Assembly: GCA_023389055.1 (NCBI GenBank)
Contig: JAEWFA010000046.1
Coordinates: 3,721 to 67,720, forward strand
DNA: 64,000 nt
From: Pseudomonadota bacterium
GTDB taxonomy: Bacteria > Pseudomonadota > Gammaproteobacteria > Burkholderiales > Burkholderiaceae_E
Direction of reading: 5' to 3'
Shown: positions 43,240 through 52,013 of the stretch, piece by piece
Layout: each line of letters opens with the position of its first letter
How positions within the stretch are numbered: the first letter of the stretch is position 1
The notes under the pieces: model-generated
Seen by the model: only the letters and a program-made list of their open reading frames with translations
Told to the model about the DNA's origin: nothing
The model's database searches: none
Program-made: the position numbers and the translations under genes

Positions 43240-44403
43240 ATGACCTCCTCGCTGCAGGACCGCTTCGAAGACATCCGCGACGGCGTCCGCGACCTGTGCA
43301 AGCAGTTCCCCGACGAGTACTTCCGGAAAGTCGACGAGCAGCGCGCGTATCCGGAAGCCTTCGTCGACGCGCTGACGAAGGCCGGGTGGATGGCCGCGCT
43401 GATCCCCGCCGAATACGGCGGATCGGGCCTCGGGCTCACCGAGGCGTCGGTGATCATGGAGGAGATCAACCGCTGCGGTGGCAACTCCGGCGCGCTGCAC
43501 GGCCAGATGTACAACATGGGCACGCTGCTGCGCCACGGTTCCGAGGAGCAGAAGCGCCAGTACTTGCCGCGAATCGCCGCCGGCGAGCTGCGCCTGCAGT
43601 CGATGGCAGTCACCGAGCCGACCACCGGCACCGACACGACGAAGCTGAAGACCACCGCGGTGCGCCGCGGCGATCGCTACGTCGTCAACGGCCAGAAGGT
43701 GTGGATCTCGCGCGTGCAGCACTCGGATCTCATGATCCTGCTCGCGCGCACGACGCCGTTGGCCGACGTGAAGAAGAAGTCCGAGGGGATGTCGGTATTC
43801 ATCGTCGACCTGCACCAGGCGATCGGCAAGGGCCTGGAGGTGCGTCCGATCGCGAACATGGTCAACCACGAGACCAACGAGCTCTTCTTCGAGAACCTGG
43901 AGATTCCTGCCGAGAACCTGGTCGGCGAGGAAGGAAAGGGCTTCAAGTACATCCTCGACGGCCTGAACGCCGAGCGCACGCTGATCGCCGCCGAGTGCAT
44001 CGGCGACGGCTACTGGTTCGTCGATCGGGTCACGCAGTATGCGAAGGACCGCGTCGTGTTCGGCCGGCCCATCGGGCAGAACCAGGGCGTGCAGTTCCCG
44101 ATTGCCGAGTCGTTCATCGAAGTCGAGGCGGCGAACCTGATGCGCTGGGAAGCGTGTCGCCTCTACGACGCGCACCAGCCGTGCGGTGCGCAGGCGAACA
44201 TGGCCAAATACCTCGCCGCTAAGGCGTCGTGGGAAGCCGCCAACGCCTGCATCCAGTTCCACGGCGGATTCGGCTTCGCCGCGGAATACGACGTCGAGCG
44301 CAAGTTCCGCGAGACGCGGCTGTACCAGGTGGCGCCGATCTCGACGAACCTGATCCTGTCGTACGTCGCCGAGCACGTGCTCGGCCTGCCGAGGTCGTTC
44401 TGA
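43240..44403 (+). CDS. Acyl-CoA dehydrogenase of the catabolic cluster
   Basis: 387 residues of the FAD-dependent acyl-CoA dehydrogenase family. N-terminal helical domain with AGWMAALIPAEYGGSGLGLTEASVI, middle beta domain with MAVTEPTTGTDTTKLKTTAVR and VNGQKVWISRVQHSD. C-terminal helical domain has LDGLNAERTLIAAECIG and FHGGFGFAAEYDVERKFRETRL. It oxidises a CoA thioester to a 2,3-enoyl-CoA, passing electrons to ETF. It follows the hydratase by three bases. In the itaconate operon the equivalent is PA0879, whose exact role is not clear. Confidence 0.9.
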   Translation: MTSSLQDRFEDIRDGVRDLCKQFPDEYFRKVDEQRAYPEAFVDALTKAGWMAALIPAEYGGSGLGLTEASVIMEEINRCGGNSGALHGQMYNMGTLLRHGSEEQKRQYLPRIAAGELRLQSMAVTEPTTGTDTTKLKTTAVRRGDRYVVNGQKVWISRVQHSDLMILLARTTPLADVKKKSEGMSVFIVDLHQAIGKGLEVRPIANMVNHETNELFFENLEIPAENLVGEEGKGFKYILDGLNAERTLIAAECIGDGYWFVDRVTQYAKDRVVFGRPIGQNQGVQFPIAESFIEVEAANLMRWEACRLYDAHQPCGAQANMAKYLAAKASWEAANACIQFHGGFGFAAEYDVERKFRETRLYQVAPISTNLILSYVAEHVLGLPRSF

Positions 44404-45581
44404 TGAGGGCGCTCGAAGGCGTTACCGTCGTCACGCTCGAACACGCGATCGCCGCACCCTTCTGCACGCGCCAGCTCGCAGACCTCGGCGCACGCGTCAT
44501 CAAGATCGAGCGCCCCGGCGTCGGCGACTTCGCGCGCGCCTACGACCAGCGCGTGCGCGGACTGGCCTCGCATTTCGTCTGGACGAACCGTTCGAAGGAG
44601 AGCCTGACGCTCGACCTGAAGCACGGCGAGGCGCCCGTCGTTCTCGAGCGTCTGCTCGAGCGCGCCGACGTGCTCGTGCAGAACCTCGCGCCGGGCGCTG
44701 CCGAGCGGCTCGGCCTGTCGTTCGACGCGCTGCACCCGCGCTTCCCGCGGCTCGTCGTCTGCGACATCTCCGGCTACGGCGCCGACGGACCGTATCGCGA
44801 CGCGAAGGCCTACGACCTGCTGATCCAGAGCGAGTCGGGCTTCCTGTCGATCACCGGCACGCCCGACGAGCCCTCGAAGGCCGGCTGCTCGATCGCCGAC
44901 ATCGCCGCCGGCATGTACGCGTATTCGAACATTCTCGCGGCGCTGATCGAACGCGGCCGTACCGGGCACGGCAAGCGCATCGACGTCTCGATGCTCGAGA
45001 GCATGGTCGAGTGGATGAGCTATCCGCTGTATTACGCCTTCGACGGACAGCCGGCGCCGGCACGCACCGGCGCGGCGCACGCGACGATCTACCCGTACGG
45101 GCCCTTTCCGGCGGGCGATGGCCGCGTCGTGATGCTCGGGCTGCAGAACGAGCGCGAATGGCAGGTGTTCTGCGCGAAGGTGCTGCGGCGTCCCGAGCTC
45201 GCCGCCGATCCGCGCTTCGACTCCAACGCGCGGCGTACGGCCGCACGCGAGGCGTTGCGCGCCCTCGTCGTCGAGGCCTTCGCGTCGCTCACCGCCGAGC
45301 AGGTGGTCGAGCGGCTGAACCAGGCCGGAATCGCCAACGCGAACATGAACACGATGGCCGACGTCTGGGCGCATCCGCAGTTGCGCGCGCGCGGACGCTG
45401 GACCGAGGTCGGCACGCCCGCCGGCCCGATTCCGGCGCTGCTGCCGCCGGGGATGTCGCGCGACGACGGCCCGCGCATCGACGCCGTGCCCGCGCTGGGC
45501 GCGCATACCGACGCGATCCTCTCCGAGCTCGGTTACGCGGCCGCGGAGATCGGCCGGCTGCGCGACGAAGGCGCACTGTGA
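44403..45581 (+). CDS. ict: Family III CoA-transferase, candidate itaconate CoA-transferase
   Basis: 392 residues of the CaiB/BaiF family. N-terminal LEGVTVVTLEHAIAAPFCTRQLADLGARVIKIE is diagnostic, and the catalytic Asp138 lies in RDAKAYDLLIQSESGFLSITG. It would form an itaconyl-CoA (or related) thioester from succinyl-CoA. The ATG overlaps the acyl-CoA dehydrogenase stop by one base (TGATG). PA0882 has the same place in P. aeruginosa. A mesaconate CoA-transferase is the alternative. The symbol is a context-based assignment. Confidence 0.8.
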   Translation: MRALEGVTVVTLEHAIAAPFCTRQLADLGARVIKIERPGVGDFARAYDQRVRGLASHFVWTNRSKESLTLDLKHGEAPVVLERLLERADVLVQNLAPGAAERLGLSFDALHPRFPRLVVCDISGYGADGPYRDAKAYDLLIQSESGFLSITGTPDEPSKAGCSIADIAAGMYAYSNILAALIERGRTGHGKRIDVSMLESMVEWMSYPLYYAFDGQPAPARTGAAHATIYPYGPFPAGDGRVVMLGLQNEREWQVFCAKVLRRPELAADPRFDSNARRTAAREALRALVVEAFASLTAEQVVERLNQAGIANANMNTMADVWAHPQLRARGRWTEVGTPAGPIPALLPPGMSRDDGPRIDAVPALGAHTDAILSELGYAAAEIGRLRDEGAL

Positions 45582-45597
45582 AGCGCGAGGAGCCAAG

Positions 45598-46992
45598 ATG
45601 AACGCACCCGATACGTCCGCCGTCGCACCGCGCTCGGCCACCGAAGCGCTTGCGCGCTTCGCCGCCGCGCTGCGCTTCGAAGAGATTCCCGCACCGGTCG
45701 TGCGCCGTGCCGAAGACCTGTTCGTCGACTGGCTCGGCTCGGCGCTCGCCGGCAAGGGCGCGCGACCGGTCGAGACGATTGCCCGCTTCTACGAGTCCAT
45801 GGGGCCGGCCGACGGGCCGTCGGAGATCCTGATCCATCGACGCGCGAGCAGTCCGCTGGTCGCTGCAGCGGTGAATGCGGCGTCGTCGCATTTCGCCGAA
45901 CAGGACGACGTGCACAACGGCTCGGTCTTCCATCCGGCGGCCGTCGTCTTTCCGCCGGCGCTCGCCGCCGCGCAGGCGCTGGGGCGCTCGGGCGCCGAGC
46001 TGCTGTGCGCCGCGGTCGTCGGCTACGAGGTCGGCATCCGCGTCGGGGAGTTCCTGGGCCGTTCCCACTACCGGGTGTTCCACACGACGGGCACCGCCGG
46101 CACGCTTGCCGCCGCCGCTGCAGTCGGTCATCTGCTGCGACTGTCGCCCGAAGCGATGCGCCACGCCTTCGGCTCGGCCGGAACGCAGGCGGCCGGGTTG
46201 TGGGAGTTCCTGCGCGACGCGGCCGACTCGAAACAGTTGCACACCGGGCACGCGAGCGCCGCCGGCCTGGCGTCCGCCTGGCTCGCCGCCGACGGTCTCA
46301 CCGGCGCGCAGCGCATCCTCGAGGGCGAGCGCGGAATGGCCGCCGGGATGTCGAGCGACGCGGATGAATCGCGGCTCGTCGACCGGCTCGGCCAACGCTG
46401 GGCGCTCGCCGAGACCTCGTTCAAGTTCCACGCATCGTGCCGGCACACGCATCCGGCCGCCGACGCGCTGCTCGCGGCGATGCGCACGCACGGGCTGCGC
46501 GCCGACGACGTCGAATCGGTCGTCGCGCGCGTGCACCAGGGCGCCATTGATGTGCTCGGTCCCGTCGTCGACCCGCAGACGGTGCACCAGGCGAAGTTCT
46601 CGATGGGAACCGTGCTCGGACTCGCGGCGACGAAGGGCAGCGCGTCGCTCGCCGACTTCGACGAAGACTGGCGCGCGCCCGGAGTCGTCGCTTTTCGCGA
46701 TCGCGTGAGCATGTCGCTCGACGACGAAGTCGACCGCGCCTACCCGAAACGCTGGATCGGCAAGGTGGAAGTCCGCACGCGTGACGGGCGCGTGCTCGAG
46801 GCGCGTGTCGACGAGCCCAAAGGCGACCCCGGCAACACGCTGTCGCCGCAAGAAGTCGACGACAAGGCGATGCGGCTGGCGCGATATCGCGACGCGGCGT
46901 CGGCCGACGAGATGCGCGAGGCGATCCGGCGCATCCGCTCGCTGGCGCAGACGCGCACCGTGGCTTCGCTGCTGCCGAAGGGGGGGCGGTGA
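45598..46992 (+). CDS. MmgE/PrpD family protein
   Basis: 464 residues of the MmgE/PrpD (2-methylcitrate dehydratase-like) family. N-terminal helical segments (VRRAEDLFVDWLGSALAGKG) are followed by SSHFAEQDDVHNGSVFHPAAVVFPPALAAAQAL and GYEVGIRVGEFLGRSHYRVFHTTGTAGTLAAAAAVGHLL. Family members dehydrate or isomerise tricarboxylic-acid-type substrates, such as cis-aconitate decarboxylase, which makes itaconate. It is therefore plausible here as a handler of C4-C6 acids. An equivalent gene (PA0881) belongs to the itaconate cluster. Its exact reaction is unknown. Confidence 0.85.
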   Translation: MNAPDTSAVAPRSATEALARFAAALRFEEIPAPVVRRAEDLFVDWLGSALAGKGARPVETIARFYESMGPADGPSEILIHRRASSPLVAAAVNAASSHFAEQDDVHNGSVFHPAAVVFPPALAAAQALGRSGAELLCAAVVGYEVGIRVGEFLGRSHYRVFHTTGTAGTLAAAAAVGHLLRLSPEAMRHAFGSAGTQAAGLWEFLRDAADSKQLHTGHASAAGLASAWLAADGLTGAQRILEGERGMAAGMSSDADESRLVDRLGQRWALAETSFKFHASCRHTHPAADALLAAMRTHGLRADDVESVVARVHQGAIDVLGPVVDPQTVHQAKFSMGTVLGLAATKGSASLADFDEDWRAPGVVAFRDRVSMSLDDEVDRAYPKRWIGKVEVRTRDGRVLEARVDEPKGDPGNTLSPQEVDDKAMRLARYRDAASADEMREAIRRIRSLAQTRTVASLLPKGGR

Positions 46993-47948
46993 TGGACCGG
47001 CCGCTGCGTTCGCTGCTCTTCGTCCCCGGTCACCGCGCCGATCGCTTCGCGAAGGCGCTCGGCGCCGGCGCCGATGCCGTCGTCGTCGACCTCGAGGATG
47101 CCGTTCCGCCGTCGGCGAAGGACAGCGCGCGCGCGGCAGTGGCGGCATGGCTCGACGCATCGCCGCTCGCCGGCTTCGCTGCGAAGAGCGCCGTCGACCG
47201 CGATGCGCCGAACAGCCCCGGTGCGCTCGCGCACGCGGCTGCGGTCGACCCGGTGGCGATGCCGCTGCCGTTCGTCGAGGCCGGTTCGAGATCCCAGGCC
47301 GGTGCCCGGCCGCCGCGGATCTTCATTCGCATCAACGGCGCCGACAGCCGGTGGTTCGACGATGATCTGTCGCTGACCGGCCATGCGGCGCTCGATGCGG
47401 TGATGGTGCCGAAGTCGGAGAACCGCGACGTGCTCGCCCGCGTGCGCGGCGCCGGCGCGCGCGCGCTCGTGCCGCTCGTCGAAACGGCGGTCGGCTTCGC
47501 GCATCTGCGCGACATCGTCGGCGCGGCAGGCGTCGAACGGCTCGCCTTCGGCACGATCGATTTCCAGGTCGACCTCGGCATGCGCGACGCGAACGAGGAC
47601 GAGCTGCTGCCGTTCCGCACGCAGTTCGTTCTCGAGTCGCGGCTCGCGTCGATCGCCGCGCCGATCGACGGCGTGAGCACCGCGATCGACGACGCCGCGC
47701 GCCTTGCCCACGACGTTCACCGGGCGCGTCGGCTCGGCTTCGGCGGCAAGTTGTGCATCCATCCGCGCCAGGTCGCGCAGGTCAATGCGCTGTTCACGCC
47801 CGGCGACGCCGAGATCGCGTGGGCGAAGCGCGTGCTCGAAGCCGCCGGGGCCGCGGGCGGCGCCGCGGTCGCGGTCGACGGCAAGATGGTCGACAAGCCG
47901 GTGATGCTGCGCGCCGAGGCGATCCTGCGCGAGGCCGGGTTGCGGTGA
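46992..47948 (+). CDS. ccl: HpcH/HpaI-citrate lyase beta-type CoA-ester lyase, candidate citramalyl-CoA lyase
   Basis: 318 residues with the CitE-like TIM barrel. It starts MDRPLRSLLFVPGHRADRFAKALGAGADAVVVDLEDAVPPSAK and continues with PRIFIRINGADSRWFDDDL, AVMVPKSENRDVLARV, LVPLVETAVGFAHLRDIV and FGTIDFQVDLGM (metal-binding acidic residues). The GTG at 46989 is an alternative start; the ATG at 46992 has better spacing to the GGGGGG ribosome site. It would split citramalyl-CoA to acetyl-CoA and pyruvate, the last step of itaconate use. Malyl-CoA lyase is an alternative activity. Confidence 0.8.
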   Translation: MDRPLRSLLFVPGHRADRFAKALGAGADAVVVDLEDAVPPSAKDSARAAVAAWLDASPLAGFAAKSAVDRDAPNSPGALAHAAAVDPVAMPLPFVEAGSRSQAGARPPRIFIRINGADSRWFDDDLSLTGHAALDAVMVPKSENRDVLARVRGAGARALVPLVETAVGFAHLRDIVGAAGVERLAFGTIDFQVDLGMRDANEDELLPFRTQFVLESRLASIAAPIDGVSTAIDDAARLAHDVHRARRLGFGGKLCIHPRQVAQVNALFTPGDAEIAWAKRVLEAAGAAGGAAVAVDGKMVDKPVMLRAEAILREAGLR

Positions 47949-47964
47949 CGACGAGCATGCATCG

Positions 47965-48600
47965 ATGAGCGAAGACCGCGTCGCCGCGCTGGCGGCTTTC
48001 TGGAATGCGCGCTATGCCGGCGACGATTACGCGTACGGCACCGAGCCGAACGACTTCCTCGTCGCGCAGGCGGCACTGCTGCCGCACGGACTTCCGGTGC
48101 TGTGCCTGGCCGACGGCGAGGGCCGCAACGGCGTATGGCTGGCCAGCCGCGGCTTCGACGTCACGTCGATCGACGTCGCGCAGCATGGGCTCGACAAGGC
48201 GCAGGCGCTGGCGAAGCGAGCGGGTGTTTCCGTGCAGACGCTTCGCGCCGACGTGACGCGCCACGAACTCGGCGAGAACCGCTGGGGCGCGATCGTCTCG
48301 ATCTTCCTGCACTTGCCGCAACGCGCACGCGCGCAGTTGCTCGGCCGCTGCGTGCGCGCGCTCGTCCCGGGCGGCGTCTTCGTCTTCGAAGCCTACGGCA
48401 AGCGCCAGCCCGAATACGGCACCGGCGGCCCGCCCGAGCCGCAGTTGCTCGCCGATCTGGACGACGTCATCGGCGAACTCGACGGCCTGGAGCTCGTGCA
48501 CCGCTTCGACGGCGTGCGCGCGGTGCACGAGGGGCGCCATCATCATGGCGATGCGCACGTCGTGCAGGTCGTCGCGCGACGCAAGGCGACGACGGCCTGA
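47965..48600 (+). CDS. Class I SAM-dependent methyltransferase (TehB-like)
   Basis: 211 residues with a Rossmann-type methyltransferase fold. AAFWNARYAGDDYAYGTEPNDFL is a common N-terminus of small TehB-like methyltransferases. The SAM motif I is LCLADGEGRNGVWLASRGFDVTSIDVA (about 45-71), and motif IV region is WGAIVSIFLHLP. It probably methylates a small molecule such as a thiol, selenite or tellurite derivative. It follows the ccl gene by 16 bp, but is not part of the known itaconate clusters. It converges with nhaA. Confidence 0.82.
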   Translation: MSEDRVAALAAFWNARYAGDDYAYGTEPNDFLVAQAALLPHGLPVLCLADGEGRNGVWLASRGFDVTSIDVAQHGLDKAQALAKRAGVSVQTLRADVTRHELGENRWGAIVSIFLHLPQRARAQLLGRCVRALVPGGVFVFEAYGKRQPEYGTGGPPEPQLLADLDDVIGELDGLELVHRFDGVRAVHEGRHHHGDAHVVQVVARRKATTA

Positions 48601-48619
48601 GCAACGCTTCCGAGCCGAA

Positions 48620-49987
48620 TCAACCTGCGACGTCGCCCGGGGGACGCCGCCGCCGATAGCGCAACGCACCCCACGACAGGCCGAGGACGGCGGAAACGAG
48701 CGATCCGACGAGAATCCCCAGCTTCGCGGCTCCCAGCCGGTCGGGCGAAGCGAAAGCCAGGTTCGCGATGAAGATCGACATTGTGAATCCGATGCCGGCA
48801 AGCAGACCGACCAGGCCGATGCCTGGCCAGCCGACCCCGTCGGGCAGGCGGACCCAGTGCGCACGCACGGCGACCCAGCAAGCGAAGAGCACGCCCAGCG
48901 GCTTGCCGAGCACGAGCGCAGCGATCACGCCGGACAGGATGCTCGCCGAGGCGCCGCTCATCGCCTCGACGCCGTCGATCGTGACTCCCGCGTTCGCGAG
49001 GGCGAACACGGGCATCACGCCGAACGCCACCCAGGGATGCAGCGCCATCTGCACTCGTACGACGGGTGGAAGAAGCTCGCGCTGTGCGGTGCGCAGCTTG
49101 CGCAACGATGGCACCAGATTCGCGGGTTCCGGGCCCGGAGACTCCGAGAGCGCTGACAATTCGTTCACTGCGTGGCTTGCCGTTTGAAGCGGAGGTGCAC
49201 GCAGCCGCTTCGACCGTACGGGCGTGAGCAATCCCAGCACCACGCCCGCGAGGGTCGGGTGTGCGCCCGTCAGCAGCAGGCCCAGCCAGACGATGGCACC
49301 CGGCACCACGTACATCCATGCCGATCCGACGCCGATGCGTTGCAGCCCCAAAGTGAGCAGCGCGCCTGCCGCAGCGACGGTAAAGCCCGACGCGTCCAGT
49401 CCGCCCGAATAGAAGAATGCGATGATGAGGACGGCCACCAGGTCGTCGATCACCGCGAGTGCCAGCAGCAGCACCCGGACATTCGACGGAATCGAGCGAC
49501 CCAGCAGCGCGAGCACGCCGACCGCGAAGGCAATGTCGGTGGCGGTCGGCACCGCCCACCCGTCGCGCTGCGGCGGCTCGGCGTTCAGCGACAGGTAGAT
49601 CAATGCCGGCGCAATCACGCCGCCGAGGGCGGCGACCACGGGCAGCGCGGCGAGCTGCGGAGTGGCGAGAGCGCCTTCGTGGATCTCCCGGCGAATTTCC
49701 ATCCCGACGACGAGAAAGAACACCGTCATCAGTCCGTCGTTGATCCAGAAGTGAAGCGGCTGGCTGACGGCGACCGACCCGACCCCGATGCTTACCGGGA
49801 CGTGCCAGGTGGCGTGATAGCTGTCGGCGACGGAGGAATTGGCCCAGATCAGCGCCGTTGCCGCGGCAAGCAGCAGGACGATCCCGCTCACCGCTTCGAT
49901 GTGCAGGAATCGCTCGAAGGTCAGGAAGGCGCGTTCGGCGAGTTGCTGCGCAACGGGAATCGGTCGCTGGGGCGGGCGGTCGGGCAC
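48620..49987 (-). CDS. nhaA: Na+/H+ antiporter NhaA
   Basis: 455 residues, larger than the E. coli protein (388). GTG start at 49987. About twelve TM segments, with the NhaA motifs PLHFWINDGLMTVFFLVVGMEIRRE and TATDIAFAVGVLALLG, and the paired aspartates of ALAVIDDLVAVLIIAFFY, which bind sodium and protons. It exchanges internal Na+ for external protons and supports pH and salt homeostasis. A loop near 280-320 and the C-terminus are longer than in E. coli. It sits between the catabolic operon and the TRAP genes, with 130 bp from dctM, but is a housekeeping transporter. Confidence 0.93.
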   Translation of the reverse strand: MPDRPPQRPIPVAQQLAERAFLTFERFLHIEAVSGIVLLLAAATALIWANSSVADSYHATWHVPVSIGVGSVAVSQPLHFWINDGLMTVFFLVVGMEIRREIHEGALATPQLAALPVVAALGGVIAPALIYLSLNAEPPQRDGWAVPTATDIAFAVGVLALLGRSIPSNVRVLLLALAVIDDLVAVLIIAFFYSGGLDASGFTVAAAGALLTLGLQRIGVGSAWMYVVPGAIVWLGLLLTGAHPTLAGVVLGLLTPVRSKRLRAPPLQTASHAVNELSALSESPGPEPANLVPSLRKLRTAQRELLPPVVRVQMALHPWVAFGVMPVFALANAGVTIDGVEAMSGASASILSGVIAALVLGKPLGVLFACWVAVRAHWVRLPDGVGWPGIGLVGLLAGIGFTMSIFIANLAFASPDRLGAAKLGILVGSLVSAVLGLSWGALRYRRRRPPGDVAG

Positions 49988-50117
49988 GGAACACTCCCGC
50001 GTGGCGGCCCGACCATCGCATCGATCCTGCGCCGCCGCGGATTCGCCGGCGCACCCTGCGCGCGATCCTAACAGAGCGGGTCGGTACCGTCCGCCGCCTG
50101 TCGTTGTGCCGTCCGGC

Positions 50118-51395
50118 TCAGAACAACAGGTTCGGCAGCACCAGCGAGATCCACGGCACGTAGGTCACGATAACGAGGAATGAAATCAGCAGCGCCAGCC
50201 ACGGCGTTGCCGCGCGCACCACTGTGCCGATCGGCATCTTCGTGATGCCTGCGGTGACGAACAGGTTCAGCCCCACTGGGGGCGTCACCATGCCGATCTC
50301 GAGGTTCACCACCATGATGATCCCGAGGTGCACCGGGTCGATGCCGAGTTGCGACGCGATCGGAAACAGGATCGGCGCCATGATCAGGATGATCCCGGTC
50401 GGCTCCATGAACATGCCGGCCACGAGCAGCAGAAGGTTCACGACGATCAGGAACTGCCAGGCCGGCATCCCCCACGAGACGATCTGCTCGGCGATGATCT
50501 GCGGGATGCGTTCGGTGGTGAGCACATGCGCGAAGAGCAGCGCGTTGGCGATGATGAACATCAGCATCACCGTCACCTTCGACGCGTCGACGAGCACGGC
50601 CGGCACGTCGCGCATGCCGATGTCGCGATAGACGAACACCGCCACCAGGAACGCGTATACCGCCGACACCGCCGCTGCCTCGGTCGGCGTGAACACGCCG
50701 CCGTAGATTCCGCCGAGGATGATGACGACGAGCAGCAATCCCCACAGCGAGTCGCGTCCGGCGATGACGATCTCGCGCAGCGTCGCCCGTGGCTGGCGCG
50801 GCAGGTTCACCATCCGGGCGCGCACGTAGATCGCGACCATCAGCAGCACGCCGAGCAGGATGCCCGGCAGCACGCCCGCCATGAAGAGCTTGCCGACCGA
50901 CGTTTCGGTGACCGCGCCATAGACGACGAGCACGATCGACGGCGGGATCAGGATGCCGAGCGTGCCGGCATTGCAGACTACGCCGGCGGCGAAGTTCAGC
51001 GGATAGCCGGCGCGCACCATTCCGGCGATGACGATCGAACCGACCGCGACGACGGTTGCGGGCGACGAGCCCGACACCGCGGCGAACAGCATGCAGGCGA
51101 GCACCGACGCCATCGCCAGGCCGCCCGGGAAATGACCGACCGCGGCCACCGCGAAGCGGATCATCCGCTTGGCAACGCCCCCGGTGGTCATGAAGGCGCC
51201 GCCGAGGATGAAGAACGGGATCGCGAGCAGCGTGAAGTGCTCGGAGCTCTCGTAGAGCTTCAGCGCAAGCGACGCGAGCGAGTCCTGCGCGAAGAAAAGG
51301 ATCGTGAGCAGCGACGACAGGCCGAGTGCGATGGCGATCGGCATGCCGACGAACATGAACACGAAGAGCATCGCGAACAACGCGGCCGTCGTCAT
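50118..51395 (-). CDS. dctM: TRAP transporter large permease (DctM)
   Basis: 425 residues with about twelve TM helices. It shows the family sequences FVFMFVGMPIAIALGLSSL, IPFFILGGAFMTTGGVAKRMI, FAAVSGSSPATVVAVGSI, GTLGILIPPSIVLVVYGAVTE and GIIMVVNLEIGMVTPPVGLNLFV. It couples sodium entry to uptake of a dicarboxylate brought by DctP. Its ATG overlaps the DctQ stop by four bases. In the inferred itaconate cluster it would be the counterpart of PA0886. Substrate is inferred, not shown. Confidence 0.92.
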   Translation of the reverse strand: MTTAALFAMLFVFMFVGMPIAIALGLSSLLTILFFAQDSLASLALKLYESSEHFTLLAIPFFILGGAFMTTGGVAKRMIRFAVAAVGHFPGGLAMASVLACMLFAAVSGSSPATVVAVGSIVIAGMVRAGYPLNFAAGVVCNAGTLGILIPPSIVLVVYGAVTETSVGKLFMAGVLPGILLGVLLMVAIYVRARMVNLPRQPRATLREIVIAGRDSLWGLLLVVIILGGIYGGVFTPTEAAAVSAVYAFLVAVFVYRDIGMRDVPAVLVDASKVTVMLMFIIANALLFAHVLTTERIPQIIAEQIVSWGMPAWQFLIVVNLLLLVAGMFMEPTGIILIMAPILFPIASQLGIDPVHLGIIMVVNLEIGMVTPPVGLNLFVTAGITKMPIGTVVRAATPWLALLISFLVIVTYVPWISLVLPNLLF

Positions 51396-51997
51396 CGCTT
51401 CTCTCCGTGCGATCGGTCCTGCGGATGCGGATGTTCGATTTCGCCGGCCTCGGCCTGCGCGAGCTTGAGCGCGTCCTCGACCTCGTCGCCCAGCAGGTGT
51501 GCCTCCTTGCCCGTCAGGAGGCCGTAAAGCACCTGCAGCATCCGCGCGAAGAGCAGCGCATACCCCAGCGGCAGCACGAGTCGCGGCACCCACGCCGGAA
51601 TCGGCAGGTCCTGCGCGAGGATGCCGATCTCGTACATCTTGTCGACGTAGATCCAGGCGCCGTAGAAGACGATCGCCGCGTAGACGAGACACAGCAGCGT
51701 CGCGATGATCGCCACGACGCGCGCGGGCGCCGGCGGCAGCTTCTTCGTCAGCACGTCGATTCCGATGTGCGCGCCGACCCTTACGCCGTACGAGATGCCG
51801 ATGAAGATCAGGCCGGCGAACAGGAAGGTCGTGAGCTCGAGCGCCCAGACGAAGCTGTAGTTGAAGACGTAACGGGCGACCACCTGCATGAAGGTGATCA
51901 GCGTCATGGCGGCCAGGAGGAACGCGACGAGCCATTCCTCCAGCCGCGACAGAAGGCCGGGTTTCGAGGCGGCCGGCTGCGCCGCGCCGTGCGCCAT
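51392..51997 (-). CDS. dctQ: TRAP transporter small permease (DctQ)
   Basis: 201 residues with four TM helices. SRLEEWLVAFLLAAMTLITFMQVVARYVFNYSFVWALELTTFLFAGLIFIG is typical of DctQ, with the later RVGAHIGIDVLTKKLPP. It forms the membrane complex with DctM and receives substrate from DctP. It overlaps dctM by four bases and lies 16 bp after dctP. The charged C-terminal tail (about 165-201) is longer than usual. Confidence 0.92.
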   Translation of the reverse strand: MAHGAAQPAASKPGLLSRLEEWLVAFLLAAMTLITFMQVVARYVFNYSFVWALELTTFLFAGLIFIGISYGVRVGAHIGIDVLTKKLPPAPARVVAIIATLLCLVYAAIVFYGAWIYVDKMYEIGILAQDLPIPAWVPRLVLPLGYALLFARMLQVLYGLLTGKEAHLLGDEVEDALKLAQAEAGEIEHPHPQDRSHGEKR

Positions 51998-52013
51998 CAG
52001 GCCGCCCTCCCGA

